From Lantana camara (Eukaryota; Streptophyta; Magnoliopsida; Lamiales; Verbenaceae), in the NCBI GenBank assembly GCA_037501455.1, contig CM074855.1, forward strand, positions 26,437,001-26,501,000: DNA of 64,000 nt, given 5' to 3'. Position numbers and translations under genes: made by a program. Positions 35,241-47,694 of the stretch are shown here, piece by piece (within the stretch, counting starts at the first letter, position 1; each line of letters opens with the position of its first letter). The notes under the pieces are model-generated. The model was given only the letters and a program-made list of their open reading frames with translations, did not search any database and was not told the DNA's origin.

Positions 35241-36406
35241 ACCTTGATTTACATGAGTTACAGCCTGATGATTTATCTCTTGGTGATGGGAGGGATATGA
35301 GAATTCACCAAGTCACCAAGTATAATACAATTCCACTGAATAAATGAGACAGTGGGAGTGCTCCCACTATTCCGAACAGTGAAAACTTGTCTATTAACGA
35401 ACATCAATTTGAACATGAGGTGGATCCAAATGTTCAAATTCTCACACCACCAAGAGATAGTGGAAGAGATTCGATATCCGAATAGACAAGTAATCAAGGT
35501 CTTTCATTATAAAGAAGTGATGTGGAAGGATTTCTCGATGATACTTTTAGTTCGAAGAGGAAATATTTCTATGTACTTCTTTAGAAATTGAAGAGCCTTC
35601 TTCTTTTAAGGAGATTATAAACTCACCAAATAGTTCTGAATGGATGGATGATCTGAATGGATGGTTGATATGAGGGATGAGATGGAATCAATGGCTAAGA
35701 ATAAGGTCTGAGATTTAGTTGACCTTCCGCCTAAACGCAAATCGATTAGAAAAAAAAAAAAAGGGTGTTCAAGATAAAACGTAAAGCAGATGGGTCAATT
35801 TATAAATTAAAAGCTTGACTAGTGGTGAAACGTTTTACCCAAATTGAAGACATAGACTATGAAGAGACTTTTTCTCCTGTAGTGAGACTTGCCTCTATTT
35901 GCTTACTCCTAGCCCTGGTTGCCCATTTGGATTTAGAGTTGTTCCAAATGGACGTAAAGACTATTTTTTTTCAATGGTAATCTTGAGGAAGAGATTTATA
36001 TGGATCAACCTATTGGTTTTGTATCTACAGGTCATGAAGACAAAGTTTGTTGTTTAAAGAAATCCATAGATCATGGTACTTCAGATTCCATGAAGCCATC
36101 ATGGTAGATGAAAACTATTGTGTATATGTCAAGAAAGGATTATGTTTCTTTCTCTGTACATTGATGACATTCTTTTGGCTAGGAACAACATGGAGATGAT
36201 TAATGCTACTAAGAAGTGGTTATCCTCTATTTTTTAGATGAAGGACATGGGTAAGGCAAGGTATGTCCTTGGCGTTAAAATAATGAGAAATCGTTCTAAG
36301 AAACTTCTTGGTTTGTCTCAAGAAACTTATATTAAAAAAATCTTGGAACGTTTTGTGAATGCATTATTCCAAACCCATTGATACTCTAGTTGAGAAGGGT
36401 TAAAAC
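35240..36406 (+). pseudogene. Copia RT remnant
   Basis: Many stops and shifts. Recognisable blocks include NGNLEEEIYMDQPIGF with CCLKKS (about 35970-36070), a YIDDILLARNN-type catalytic region near 36160, and MKDMGKARYVLGVKI (36240-36290). It is cut at 36415 by a Mutator-like element. Confidence 0.85.
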
Positions 36407-36415
36407 CTTAAGCCT

Positions 36416-38473
36416 TGAGGAAAATGCTTTTTTGGTATACCAACTACCCCAATTCAGCAAAATTATGACATTTCATTTTCCGGTGACAATAAAATAACAC
36501 TAACTGGGAAAAATCGCAATTTGGGTACTATTTTCACCGGAATTTGAAGAACTTATCTGATATCCGACCCAATTGTACAGCTGTCTGGGTTAATCATGAT
36601 GCGTGGCAATTTTAGCCAATGTGTTGAAACCGCTTATGGCACGTCAAAAACCATTACTTACATGGCATTCCACATATGCGATTGTATATTCCACCTAATA
36701 ACTCAAAAAATAAACAAAGAACAAAAAATTACAAATATTTAACTTAGAAAATTGGTACAAACTGGATATTTATTTATTTTTTGGCACAATATATACTATA
36801 CATACACACAAAATTTTATAAAAATTGGACAAACTTGACATATATTTGAGAACATACACAATAACATAAAACATAAAACATTTTTTTGGTACACCTATTT
36901 TTTCATCAACAACCACATATGTTTTAGCATTCAAGTTTTCTGAACATAAAAAACACATACATTACATCTTCAAATTGGAATTCTCCACCATAGCCACCAC
37001 TAGTCGCCGCCTATAACCCCAAGACCACCACCGACCGCTGCTTACACTGCAACCACCATCAGCCGCTGCCTTCAACTCCAGGACCATCCCCAACTGTTAT
37101 ACCAAAGTCCAAAGCCAAGACTAACACCAGCTCCCACCTTCACCACAATATGAACTTATAGTTTGGCCCATGAAAATGAGATTAAAAATAGAGGATTCCC
37201 GAGTATAACTCATGTTCTTGCCTTCTTTTTCCTGGATCCCAACTAAAGTAGACACAAGAATCTCGTTTTTCTGTGTTTGCAACAATCTAAACAATCAAGA
37301 ATCGATCTTTTTCCAAATACAAATTGTATTTTACAATATTATTGATATGGGTTTATCATTTATGATGAATACAGAAGGGGATTCGCAGCAGCAGCATCAG
37401 CATCACAAGGCGGCGTATCAAGCAGTTTGAGGAAGGGCTCTCCAAATGTGATGTTGAAGAAGGGATCCGAAGAATCGGTGAAGTCCAAAACCACAGATCT
37501 GCAACATACACCCACTTTGAATCTGGATCTGGATCTAAGTTGTTTGTGTGTGAAAACATGTGTGCGTGTGTTGTTGTTTGATTGTGTGTTTGATGGTGAT
37601 GGAGACACGGGGAAGGGAGGCGATGGATTCGGGGGAAGAGGAAGGGTGGGCGATGGACGGCGGCAGCTGATGGTGGTCTTGGCATTGAAGGCGGCGATTG
37701 GTGGTGGTTCAGGTGAAGACACCATTGTCGTGACTTTAATCTTTCATAGAGCCACTGTCGCTAAAAATCGGGTCACGAAATTGATATCAATGCGATTCTC
37801 GTGTCATGGTGATCGAAAAGCACTACCCGTATGTTGAATTCGACGAAGAAACAAAAAATCCCCAATTCTTGATGTTTCATCTTCTCCGGAGATGAAGAAC
37901 AGGGGTGGCCATTTTTTTTTTTTCTTTTTCTTTTGAATGTTGATTTAAATTTAATTTTACTAATAATACATGGGGCCTTTTTTTAAATTAAAAGTATTAT
38001 TAAAAGTATGAAGAAAAGTATTATTAGGTAAAAAAAATATAAAGTTTATGAATAAAATTATTAAAATTATATTAATTTCTTCAAAATACAAACATATGAT
38101 ATATGGTTTTTTTTATTAGAAATATGATTACATAAAATAATTAATTTAAAAATACAAATATGTACAATAAAAATAAGGTTTATTAATTATATATATTTCT
38201 CTCTTTTTTTTAAATTTTTTGAAGATATGGATACATGTGGCATCCTATTTGGACAAAAAAATCAGACATGGCAAACCAGATATGGCCATGTGTACTAATT
38301 TCGGCCACCTGCAAAACCATCATTGTTTTCCGATGGTGGTTTCAACATTCCGGTGAAAATAGTACCCAAATTGCGATTTTTTGCAGTTAGTGTTATTTTA
38401 TTGTCACCGGAAAATGAAATGTCCCAATTTTGCTGAGTTGGGGTAGTTGGTATACCAAAAAAGCATTTTCCTC
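36416..38473. mobile_element. Mutator-like element with long terminal inverted repeats, non-autonomous
   Basis: Near-identical inverted repeats of about 130 bp mark both ends (36417-36546 and 38344-38473), starting GAGGAAAATGC with TTTTTTGGTATACC inside. The 9-bp duplication CTTAAGCCT flanks it (36407-36415 and 38474-38482), as expected for Mutator-like elements. No MURA transposase motif is seen. The interior includes two coding-like GC-richer zones (about 36990-37150 and 37370-37830) in otherwise AT-rich DNA, so host gene fragments are possible. It splits the Copia RT from its RNase H. Confidence 0.92.
37370..37837 (+). other. Coding-like insert in the Mutator-like element, origin unknown
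   Basis: An open frame (ATG 37427, TGA 37835-37837) and a longer one on the opposite strand (37725 to 37360, Pro/Ser-rich) overlap here. The plus frame can be read upstream from about 37388 as an Ala/Ser/Gln-rich start. Neither matches a family I know. Higher GC than the rest of the element fits a captured fragment, but chance open frames in low-complexity DNA are equally possible. Confidence 0.3.
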
Positions 38474-38482
38474 CTTAAGCCT

Positions 38483-39200
38483 CGATCAATGTCCTAAAAT
38501 AGATAAAGAAAAAGAGCAAATGAGCAATGTTCCTTATGTTAGTGTTGTAGGAAGCTTGATGTATGTTATGTTGTGTACAATGCCTGACATTTATTTTGCT
38601 ATTGGTTAGGTGAGTCGTTACCAAAGTAACCCAAGACCTGCTCATTGGCAAGCGGTCAAGAGAATCATGTGATACCTTTGCTATCAGGGTGGGGACTTCA
38701 GAATGAAAGGGTATAGGGATCCTAATTGGGGAGGTGATGCAGATGAATCTAAACCTTCTCTGGATACATTTTCATCCTTAGTGGAGAAGCCGTATCGTGG
38801 TGCAGCAAGAAGCAAGACTGCATAGCCTTATCAACCATGGAAACAGAGTATATTGCATGTTGTCTTATCACGTAAGAGGCGATCTGGCTGAATGAGTTTC
38901 TAAAGGACCTCAACCTCACCTCGGGGGTTGATGAACCTACATAAATAAGAGGTGACAATACGGCTGTCATCCAATTTGGCAAAGATCTGAAGTTTCATCA
39001 AAGACCAAGCATATCAAGAGGCGTTATCATTTTGTACGAGACGCTATACAAAAGAATGAAGTTGTCTTTAAGTATATACCCACTAATAAAATGATTGTTG
39101 ATCCATTAACTAAACTTATTCCTGGGGATGCTTTTAAAGCTTATATGTTAAGCCTAGGATACGAAGGACTTAGTGTGTTGGATCAATTTTATTGAATACT
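38483..39200 (+). pseudogene. Copia RNase H remnant
   Basis: Continues directly after the Mutator-like element: PYVSVVGSLMYVM, then a SRYQSNP block, [29 protein letters not shown] and a final DAFKAYMLSLGYEG. Several stops and shifts. The order matches the Copia RT/RNase H connection. Confidence 0.87.
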
Positions 39201-39572
39201 AGACATATCGTTTGTATTGAGCATTATTGAAATAAAAGCATTATTGGATCTAGTAGCCACAAGAAGAGAAGATTACGGTCGAAATAACAGTGGGTTTTAG
39301 ACGGTAATCAATTTGTTTCCGCAAAAAGGTTAGTCCGTTTATGTGTACCTACAGAGGAAAAGGGGTCTAGCCGGATCCCACACCCAGACTAAATATATAT
39401 ACCTATGCATGGTGCGTATGTGTAGTAGTCCATCTTCACTATATATATATAGTCCAAACTCCAGTTTCTTCAAAACTCATATCTTCAACTCTATATATAC
39501 TCGGACTCAGTTTCTTATCTTCTGCAACTCTACATATACTCATACTAAGTTTCTTTTTCTTATCTCCAAAAC
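39201..39572. other. Region downstream of the decayed Copia element
   Basis: It may contain the decayed 3' LTR. TATATATA runs lie at 39392 and 39441. Short CTCTAYATATACT repeats occur near 39490-39545. Confidence 0.4.
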
Positions 39573-39976
39573 ATGTTTTTATCTTCTCTATCTGCCTTTT
39601 CCACCTTTGTCTTTCCCACCTTTGCATTTTCCATGTTCCCTACCAAAACTCATAGCCGCTCTTCCAAAACAAACGGCCCACCGACCCATATCCGTTTTTC
39701 CCACCCCCACAGACCATCACCAGTATTGAAGCTAGTGGCCCAAAACAAGGCCAAAGGTCAAGATGATCTGAATAGCAATGGACAAAAGTGCCAGGGAAGG
39801 CCAAAGCATGTTCGGGCGCTAAGGAAGGCGTCAGTACAAATGTCTTCCGGCCAGCAAGAGAAGAGGATGTGGAAGGCACTGACGAAGCCCCTCTTGCTAT
39901 TTTTGGGATGGTCATTTTTTATTTGGTTTTGGTTGTTTGGCTAGCCTTTCCTAGTAAACCGAAATGGTGGTTATGA
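39573..39976 (+). pseudogene. Possible broken small membrane-protein gene, unrecognised
   Basis: From ATG 39573 a Ser/Thr/Phe/Pro-rich, basic start resembles a plastid transit peptide. The frame then gives KGQDDLNSNGQKC. A one-base shift near 39788 would connect it to a second frame ending at TGA 39974-39976, with REEDVEGTDEA, a hydrophobic helix (FGMVIFYLVLVVWLAF) and a KPKWWL end. That layout fits a small thylakoid or envelope protein, but I know no exact family. Without the shift the first frame ends at 39942-39944. A spliced gene with an unseen boundary is another option. Confidence 0.3.
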
Positions 39977-40799
39977 GGACGGTAAATCTCTTTTCCTTAC
40001 TTCTACTTGTGGTTCTTTTCTTGCTTTCAGATCTGGGATTTATGTTTATGGTTTAGTTATTAATTTTTTTTGCTATTGCTGAAGGAGAGGAGATGGCCTC
40101 AGTGAGTGGACTTAGGGTGTAACTTCTCTTATCCAATTGGTGATCATGCTCTTTACCAGTTGGTGATCTACATTCCTACTTATGGTTTACTATTTCTTTA
40201 CATTTTGTTGCTCAAAATATGTCTATCTATATATATCTTATTAGTATTGTACTACAAAGATTTAAAATGAATCATGAATGTCTAGGCTATAGCCATTTCT
40301 TTAAATTTGTCTGACTTGTCTAAGTGTGTTCCTTGAGTATCAAAAGAACAATATATTAAATTAGATAACTAATTTATTGTTAAATATTAGTCTACTAAAA
40401 AAGAAAAAAAGTTTTTTTTTTTCGAAGCATGGCTACAGTGTTTGTTTCTTTCTCATTTTACCTCAGCCCGCAGTGTTCCACGGAGTGAATAAACCTTTTC
40501 ACAAACAGATCTTCTTGTTTATAGCATTTTTGCGATAACTGGGGAAAAAACAAAGAAGAACCTTTATTGGGATTCTTAGCTCGTTTTGTCTAATGGATCC
40601 AATAATAATAATAATAATATATGAGAAATGAGACATAAAAAAGAAAATAAGAGGAAAAAAAAAGGCTTAGCGTAAGCCACTTCGGATGTTGGGTGCCTTG
40701 AACTCGGCGGATGGGCGAGGAAATGTGCACAATGGGTGCTTGATCATTAAAGCAACATGATGGAAAGCACTTTGGCTTGGTGCAAAGTGAGTTGTCTCG
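39977..40799. other. Intergenic DNA with an AAT microsatellite
   Basis: (AAT)n at about 40601-40619. No supported gene. Confidence 0.6.
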
Positions 40800-41819
40800 T
40801 AAAAGATTGTGGTTCGATGAAGGAATATGGGATTGGCCTGATGAGCTGGGCATCGGGTAATGTCTTGCTCAAGGCTTAGGCACAAGACTTGGTGTCTTGC
40901 GCGCATAAAAGGCAAGTTACTAGAAGATGAGGCACCGTGTGCGGGCTTATTAGCAAGTTGCTACTAAGTGAGCGCATGTGTTGCATATAAAATGGGTAAA
41001 AGTGGGCTAAAGATGCAGATAGTTGCGGACCCTTGCGAAGAAATGGCATAAATGGCTGATCATACAGGCAAAGTGTGTGCGCCAAACTAGTGCCGCATGC
41101 GCAGCATACGGGTGCTGCGTGCGCCTGGCGCATCCACGCGCACACAAGGCAGGATCTACGCGGCCAGGCTGGGTAGTTGGTGTGCGGGCAAGGCAGAAAC
41201 TGAAAATCTGGTGGGAATGGTCATGACGCAGTTACGCCTTTGAGGCACGAAAATATTCAGACCTGGGCTAAGCTAAAGGCTGGGGCGGATTGTGCTAAAT
41301 AATTACCACTTAGTGGGTGGTTATGACTAGACCATGCTGCCAGATTTAAAAATAACCGCCGGGATAGGTTTCAAGCTCTTAGCTAGTCGGTTTTCCTAGG
41401 TTGATTGGGTTTCAATCAGCATATAAATATGTTAGGGCTTTGATTTGCATGAGAGAGCTAGAATTATGGGTGCAAGCTAAGTTATTCCTTGTATTATTTG
41501 AGTTGAAAAATAATAAAGGTTGGGAAGAGCCGGTACTTTCCCGTATATCATATGCAATTTTAATTCAACAAGTGTGAGTGAGTCTTTACCTGTTGTGTTG
41601 ATAAGAAAAACGTGAGATTGGCTTGTGGCTTGAACAAAGTTCAATCAAACTCTAAAAGCAAACACGAGTGTGGGGCAAATTAAGGAAAACACGAGTGATT
41701 TGTGAGGTTGAGAAAAAGGTTGAGGGATTTGTACGTGAAATCCTACTTGATTGGGCTGAACTCGAAAGAAAAATTTTGCTAAAAACTTCACCCCTCTCTC
41801 AAGAGGTATCAGAACCCGT

Positions 41820-41948
41820 TTAGGGTTCTGATCGGAAAATTTGAGGCTGTGGAGGAAGCAAGTCCGCTGCGTAAGGATTGTGATGGCTTGGAAACGAGAT
41901 TGTGCATATTGGAAAAGCTTTGTGGGACTCCGTCTGAAGGAAGCATTG
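41820..41948 (+). pseudogene. First part of the gypsy gag remnant
   Basis: A frame reading GKFEAVEEASPLRKD, then GLETRLCILEKL, resembles the coiled N-terminus of a plant gypsy gag. It is cut by the solo LTR at 41949 and gag resumes at 45280. Confidence 0.5.
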
Positions 41949-44900
41949 TGTAACATCCCGGATTTCGGGGCCAAGAAGAAATAGGTAAGTAAAGGGTTAA
42001 CTAGAATTTCCTTTAGGTCCCTAGTTACTATTCATCCCTAAATGTAGAAATTTTTTCGGAATACTTTTACCTATTAAATATTGAGTTCAAATGAATCCTT
42101 GTAAAATTTTATGAATTATGGTATCATTCTCAAACGCTAATTCTCATTATAACTCTCGTAGTAACCGAAACCAACTAGAAACCCTAGTTTTGCCATAATT
42201 TAGAAATTTTCGAATTTCAACGTTTTTCCTATTTAATATTATAGTCAAAACGGTCCTTAAATTATTTTATAAATTCTCATACACTTACTGAAATTTAATT
42301 CCAACCGCGGCTTATTTTATAAATACTTTCCTTTTTAAAAATTATTATTTTATTATAAACGTTTAGCTCTCATTTATTATTCAAAACTATACTTAAAACG
42401 TTTCTTGAATTTTTCTCTAACCATGATAATTTTCTCGATTTTTAAATTTCATCATAGCTTCGTTTATAGAATTTATCATGATTTTTCATAACCTCTAACG
42501 TCTATAACTTTCAAACGAAAGACCTAAACGTCACATATTTATAACCATAACGAAGCTCATTTTACGTACACTCATTCTTTTACAACTTCAACCTCTCGTT
42601 TCTCGACTCTTAAATAAATTTTACATTATTTTATATTTATCTTTATTCATTCATGACATCACCTTCCTAAAATAGAAAGGTTAAGTGTATGATGTAAAAT
42701 CCTCCACATTTCCTACATATTCTCTATATATTTTTTTTTGTTATTCAAAATTCTCCACATTTCTTTCCTAAAATAAAAATGTTAGGTGTATGATTTAGAA
42801 TTTCCCACATTTCCTACATAATTTCCATATATTTTTGTGAATTAGAATTCTCCACATTTCTTACATATTTTTAGAAAGTGCACTTAAGCCCCAAAATTAT
42901 ACCTATAAATACCCATCTCTAGTTCATTTCCAAGACACACCAAAATCACTCAAACTCTCACATTTTCGATCAGATCTCTCTTCCCTACATAAGGTGTGCT
43001 TTTTTTTTATTATTTCATGCTTTATATGTTGTTCTTAGCATAATATAGTTTTAGCATGCTTAGGATTAATTAAATTATGCTTTAGGAATTTTATTTTACG
43101 AAATATATGCCTCAATTGTTAGTTTTATGTACAATGTGCTTACATTGTGAATTTTATTTAATTAAATTCATGAATTAGGGTATGAAATAATCTGAATATG
43201 TGTTGAAATATTTATGATCTTATTTGATTAAATACATGCCTAGAAAATTTTATTTAGAATTATTTTTATGGTTTTTTTTTTTTTTTTTATAACACACACA
43301 CCCCAAGTGGTTCAGGGGTTTCGAACCCGGGACCTTGCCTTCGAGAAAGAACCCTCAAACCAGTTGACCAACCCCTGTTGGCTTATTTTTATGGTTAAAG
43401 TTACATAAAGTGCTATATTTTAAGTTTAATTATATGTTATGAACATAGAATTAATTAGATATGATCATGAACTAATATGAATACCTTCATAAGTCTAAGA
43501 ACATGTTCATAAGGTTCTTGAAACAAGTTAAGGTGAACGTGTGATAGTGTGTGTATGTGTGTGTCTAATTTTATGTTATAAAGTGTTTAATTCTTAAGAA
43601 TTTGAATAGTAAATGTTTTTAATAGTAATTTTGACTTTTTCGTCAATATTTATTAATTTAATTTTGAAATTAATATAAAATTAATTATAAATTGAATTTC
43701 AAAAATATAAAAGAAAGATTTTATCCGAATTTTTCGAAAATCGGTAATTTTGTCAACAATTTATAAAATGCGACCTATATTGTCAAGTTAAACCCTAATT
43801 TCTATTTCAAATACTTATAATAAGGATCATAATGCAATTAGTAAATATTTGATTAGTTAAGAAATTCATAAACCCTAATTCATTAAGGAAATTCACTTAA
43901 ACGGTTAAAATTAGGGTTACCGGGTTTTCTAACGTGTTACTATTTTAAGTGTGAACACTATATGCTTTATGTGCTTATTTGATTAGGATAATGAGAAATA
44001 TAGTCCTAAGCCTATAGTAGTTAATACTTTCAGGCGAAATTAGGACCAAGCAGTGAAATCCACGTGACTTTATCTGACTTCCGGTATTCGGTGAGGGTTA
44101 AACTGTTTTCAGCTGGAATCATGCTATACATAAGTATCTATATAAAAACTATTTTCAAGCCTACCTATTATTTATGATTTATCACCCTATATACATAATA
44201 TCACATTACAATATCCCTTTTTAAAAGGGAAATACTTTCATGCCGGAATTAACGTTTTACTAGGACGATATATATCTTAAGTCCACTTTATCAAAACGTT
44301 GACTCCAGATTATGCAAGCAAAATATTGTTCTTGATTCATGTTATGGGCCCCGGCTATATCCGTAGCGAGCAATTACGCGGAAGGTATCGGGGCCGAGGG
44401 TATTGTTGGTGTTGCGGACTGCCACCAACTCTTGGTAGTGGTTTAGCTGGAGGTTAGCTACTCCATGCCAAGAGATTAAGGGAATACTACTTCCCGATTC
44501 ATGTTTATGGTCTCTAGGGTTTGCTCCCCTATTGACGCCAAGGAGTAGCGGAGGTATTATCATACTTGGTTTTATTAAAGTACCGGCGCCTTGAACAGCC
44601 CGGTACTGTTTTACCAGATTATTTAAGGAGTTACGAATGGAGAGGCCTAGCTTGCAGGCATTAAAGTTCTTATTACAGACGGTTCATATTTCTACAAATA
44701 TTCCAAATTCCCCATATCCCTATTTTACACATATCATGAACCGTTTCATATTTGCTATATCCTATTGCTAATATTTTAGATCAAGATCTTCTTGATCATA
44801 TAAATATATATACGTATACATATATCTATAAACTATTATACCCCCTTCACTTAGTCACTTTGGCTAACCCTCTAGCTTTCTTTAAAATGCGTGATTTCAG

Positions 44901-45274
44901 GGATCAATGAACGACACTAGCGGTATCTTGAAGCTTTAAGGTGTCACAACTTATAGGTCAGGATTGATCCTAAGAGTACACTGTCTTAAGCCTCTCCGTA
45001 TAAATAAACTATCTCATACTTTGTCCTTGCATGCCATCCTGTTGTACTCTTTTGCGAACTACTTTGATCAATAATGATAATCCTTGTTCATTATACGTTA
45101 TCCTCCCCGTTTATTGGCAAAGTTTAAATCTCTTTATCTCCCGCAGCACTATGTCATGCACTCCACTCATGTATTTTCTTGACCGTTCACCGTAGTATTT
45201 CCTGAATGTTGGGTCTAACCACCACTAGGGGAATATTGCGGTGCGAGGGTTGTAGTGATAGGGGAGGTGCTACA
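41949..45274 (+). mobile_element. 3.3-kb solo LTR, Tekay-like, holding a SINE
   Basis: Starts TGTAACATCCCGG and ends GAGGTGCTACA. Flanking 5-mers CATTG (41944-41948) and TATTG (45275-45279) differ by one C-to-T. No coding region or internal domain. The termini resemble the other Tekay-type LTRs, but there is no GAACGGCCGTTC cluster. A SINE lies at 43274-43382. Confidence 0.85.
43274..43382 (-). mobile_element. tRNA-derived SINE, about 110 bp
   Basis: On the minus strand the element has an A-box-like TGGTCAACTGG, a perfect B box GGTTCGAAACC and an A-rich tail (seen as poly-T at 43274-43289). An exact 14-bp target duplication TTATTTTTATGGTT flanks it (43260-43273 and 43383-43396), as expected for LINE-driven insertion. 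Confidence 0.92.
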
Positions 45275-45313
45275 TATTGTCTCCATCTTTCAACAGTCTG
45301 TAGTCTCTTTGCG

Positions 45314-45810
45314 ATGGTTGATAATAAGAGGAAATCTATGGCTGAGTTGCCCGATTTTGTTGAGAGGCGTTTAACCTCAGTTTCAGAAGAAGTGGCTGAC
45401 TCCAACGAAGCCACTGAACTGAAATATGATGTCGTTAAGGCCGAGATCCATTTGATGAAGAAGGCAATCAGTAGGGTTATCCTAGAAATGAGACCGGGGC
45501 CATCGAATGTGAAAATTCCAGAGCCTAAATCCTTTGGCGATGAGCGAAACGCTCAGGAACTTGAGAATTTTCTATGGGACATGGAGCAATACTTTAAGGC
45601 AATGAAGGTGTATAATGCCGAGAAGGCTACAGTTACGTCCATGTATTTAACGAGAGATACCAAGCTATGGTGGCGATCTCATTTGCCGAAAAAAACAAGT
45701 GCAAATCGAGAAGGGATCGAGACTTGGGATACACTTAAAAAGGAATTGAAGGATTAGTTCCTTCCTTGCAACACATCATGGCTTGCAACGGAGTCTCTAT
45801 GAAATCTGAA
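45314..45810 (+). pseudogene. Gypsy gag capsid remnant
   Basis: From ATG 45314 the frame shows a Retrotrans_gag domain: IPEPKSFGDERNAQELENFLWDMEQYF-type start, then TSMYLTRDTKLWWR and WDTLKKELKD. It stops at TAG 45755-45757 (relatives read Gln) and again at TGA 45800-45802 (relatives read Arg), with FLPCNTSWLA between. Soon after it runs into LTR sequence, so the rest of gag and all pol are deleted. Confidence 0.88.
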
Positions 45811-46818
45811 ACATGTCGGGACAATTCGAAAAAGATTGTCGATGAAGGGTTGCTGGATTAGCCTGATGAGCTGGGTATTGGGTAGTATCTTGCGCATGTG
45901 TTATGCAAAATTTGGGCGCAAGACTTGGTATGTTGTGTGCATGAAAGGTAAGTTGCTATAAGATGGGGTGCTGTGTACGGGCTTATTGGCAAGTTGCTGC
46001 TAAGTGAGCGCATGTGTTCTTTATAAAATGGGCAAAAGTGGGCTAAGAATGCAGACTATTGTGGACCCTCGCGAAGAAATGACATAAAGGGCTGATCATG
46101 CAGGCAAAGTGTGTACGCCGGACTAATGCCGCGAGCGCCTGGCGCATCAGCGCATGCACAAGGCAGGATCTGCGTGGCCAGGCTGGACAGTTGGCACGCA
46201 CGCACAAGGTAGAAGCAGAAAATTTGGCAGGAATAGTTACAAAGGCGAGAACGTTTATAAAGCGGTTATGCCTTTGAGGCGCGAAAATATTTAGATCTGA
46301 GCTAAACTAAAGGCTGGGGCGGATTGTGCTGAATAACTACCACTTAGTGGGCGGTTATGACTAGAACATGTTGTCAGAGACAGGTGTTAAGCTCTTAGCT
46401 AGTCGGTTTGCCTAGGCTGATTGGGTTGTAATCGGCATATAAATATGTTGGGGCTTTTATTTGCACGAGAAAGCTAGAATTTTGTGTGCAAGCTAAGCCA
46501 TTCCTTGTATTATTTGAGTTGAGAAATAATAAAGGTTGGGAAGAGCTGGGACTTTTCCGTATATCATGTGCAATTTTAATTCAGCAAATGTGAGTGAGTC
46601 TTTGCTTGTTGTGTTGATTAGAAAAACGTGAGATTGGCTTGTGGCTTGAACAAAGTTCACTCAAACTCTAAAATCAAACACGAGTGTGGGGCAAATTAAG
46701 GGAAACACGAGTGATTTGCGAGGTTGGGAAAAGGGCTGAGGGATTTGTGCGTGAAATCCTGCCGGATTGGGCTGAATTCGAAAGAAAATTTTCGCTAAAA
46801 AGTTCACCCCTCTCTCAC

Positions 46819-47694
46819 TTAGTAACATGGAGACATGGAAAGCACGGACAAGCCAAAAAAATTGTCGGTACAGTGTGTGTGGGGGGGGGGGGATGTTTAA
46901 TCAAGAGGCCCATTTAAGAAATTTTTTAATTAAATAATCCTCAAGTTTTAGTTTAGTCACTACATAATTAGCAGCTCAATAGGTGGGATCGAACGGTCAA
47001 GACTGAAGATTGATAATAAAAGAGCTCTAGTCGATCTGAGCACGCATACGGATAGAACGGTCATACATTGATCCCCCAAATCGTTCTTATAAGTCATCAA
47101 GTAAATTATTACTTAAAAGCGCTTTTATCAAGGCACGTGTAGCGACTCTATTCCTTAGGACAATTATATAGGGAGACAATTAATTCTCCTTAATACCTGA
47201 ACTTACCTAAAAGGCGCGTATAGCTCCGATCAGATCAAAAATAACAAAGAGTCAGTCGAATACGGTTGTCATTAATGTCGCACCATAGTGCGTATACTTA
47301 ATGCGTTATTAGTCAAAAAATACCCCCTCCTTTAACGGTGGTTGGTAAGTTCATTTAAGTGCATTTAAAGCAGTCTAGCTACGTAAATTCTCTATCTAAG
47401 AATATCATACTGACTTGAGCATCGAAGCCCAGAGGGGCGTTGCTGGTTAAAACCCCGGATGTTTTACCCCTTACGTGTTACCAATTTTGCAGTTTGAAAA
47501 GAGTCCACTAATATAAATTCTTAACGGATCGGACTAAACAAGCCAGTTAGCTCAACCAAGTTTTAGCACGATCATATGGTAAAATAATTATTATATTATA
47601 TATATTATGTCTATCAAATATTTTAATATTTATTTTTATAGGTAATTCTAGTTTGAAACTGAATAATAAGCTAGTGTAATGAGAGGAGAATATC
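46819..47694. other. Intergenic DNA without a gene
   Basis: A GT run followed by about 14 G lies at 46876-46893. The rest has no recognised coding or repeat structure. Confidence 0.6.

Larger units (their letters stand above)
30288..39200 (+). mobile_element. Decayed Ty1/Copia element split by three insertions
   Basis: Parts in order: gag 30303-31139, protease and pre-integrase 31200-31658, integrase 34856-35240, linker and RT 35240-36406, RNase H 38483-39195. Interruptions are a CACTA MITE upstream, a reversed solo LTR (31659-34855) and a Mutator-like element (36416-38473). Most of the integrase core is also deleted. Frameshifts and stops are frequent, so it is old. I could not delimit its LTRs. 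Confidence 0.85.
40800..46818 (+). mobile_element. Gag-only gypsy retroelement with a nested solo LTR
   Basis: Two similar ~1-kb stretches (about 40800-41803 and 45828-46818) act as LTRs. Shared blocks include CCTGATGAGCTGGG, AAGTGAGCGCATGTGTT, GGCGGATTGTGCT, TTCCTTGTATTATTTGAG and CACCCCTCTCTCA. A GGTATCAGAACC primer-site-like sequence follows the first at about 41808. Only part of gag lies between; pol is missing and gag runs into the second LTR. The outer left boundary is approximate. The inner region is interrupted by a solo LTR at 41949-45274. Confidence 0.75.

Noticed and set aside
37360..37725. Pro/Ser-rich minus-strand protein gene in the Mutator-like element
   Set aside because: Low complexity, overlaps a plus-strand frame, and has no recognisable domain.
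43290..43385. tRNA gene on the minus strand
   Set aside because: A good B box exists but there is no cloverleaf, and the A-rich tail with 14-bp target repeats identifies a SINE.
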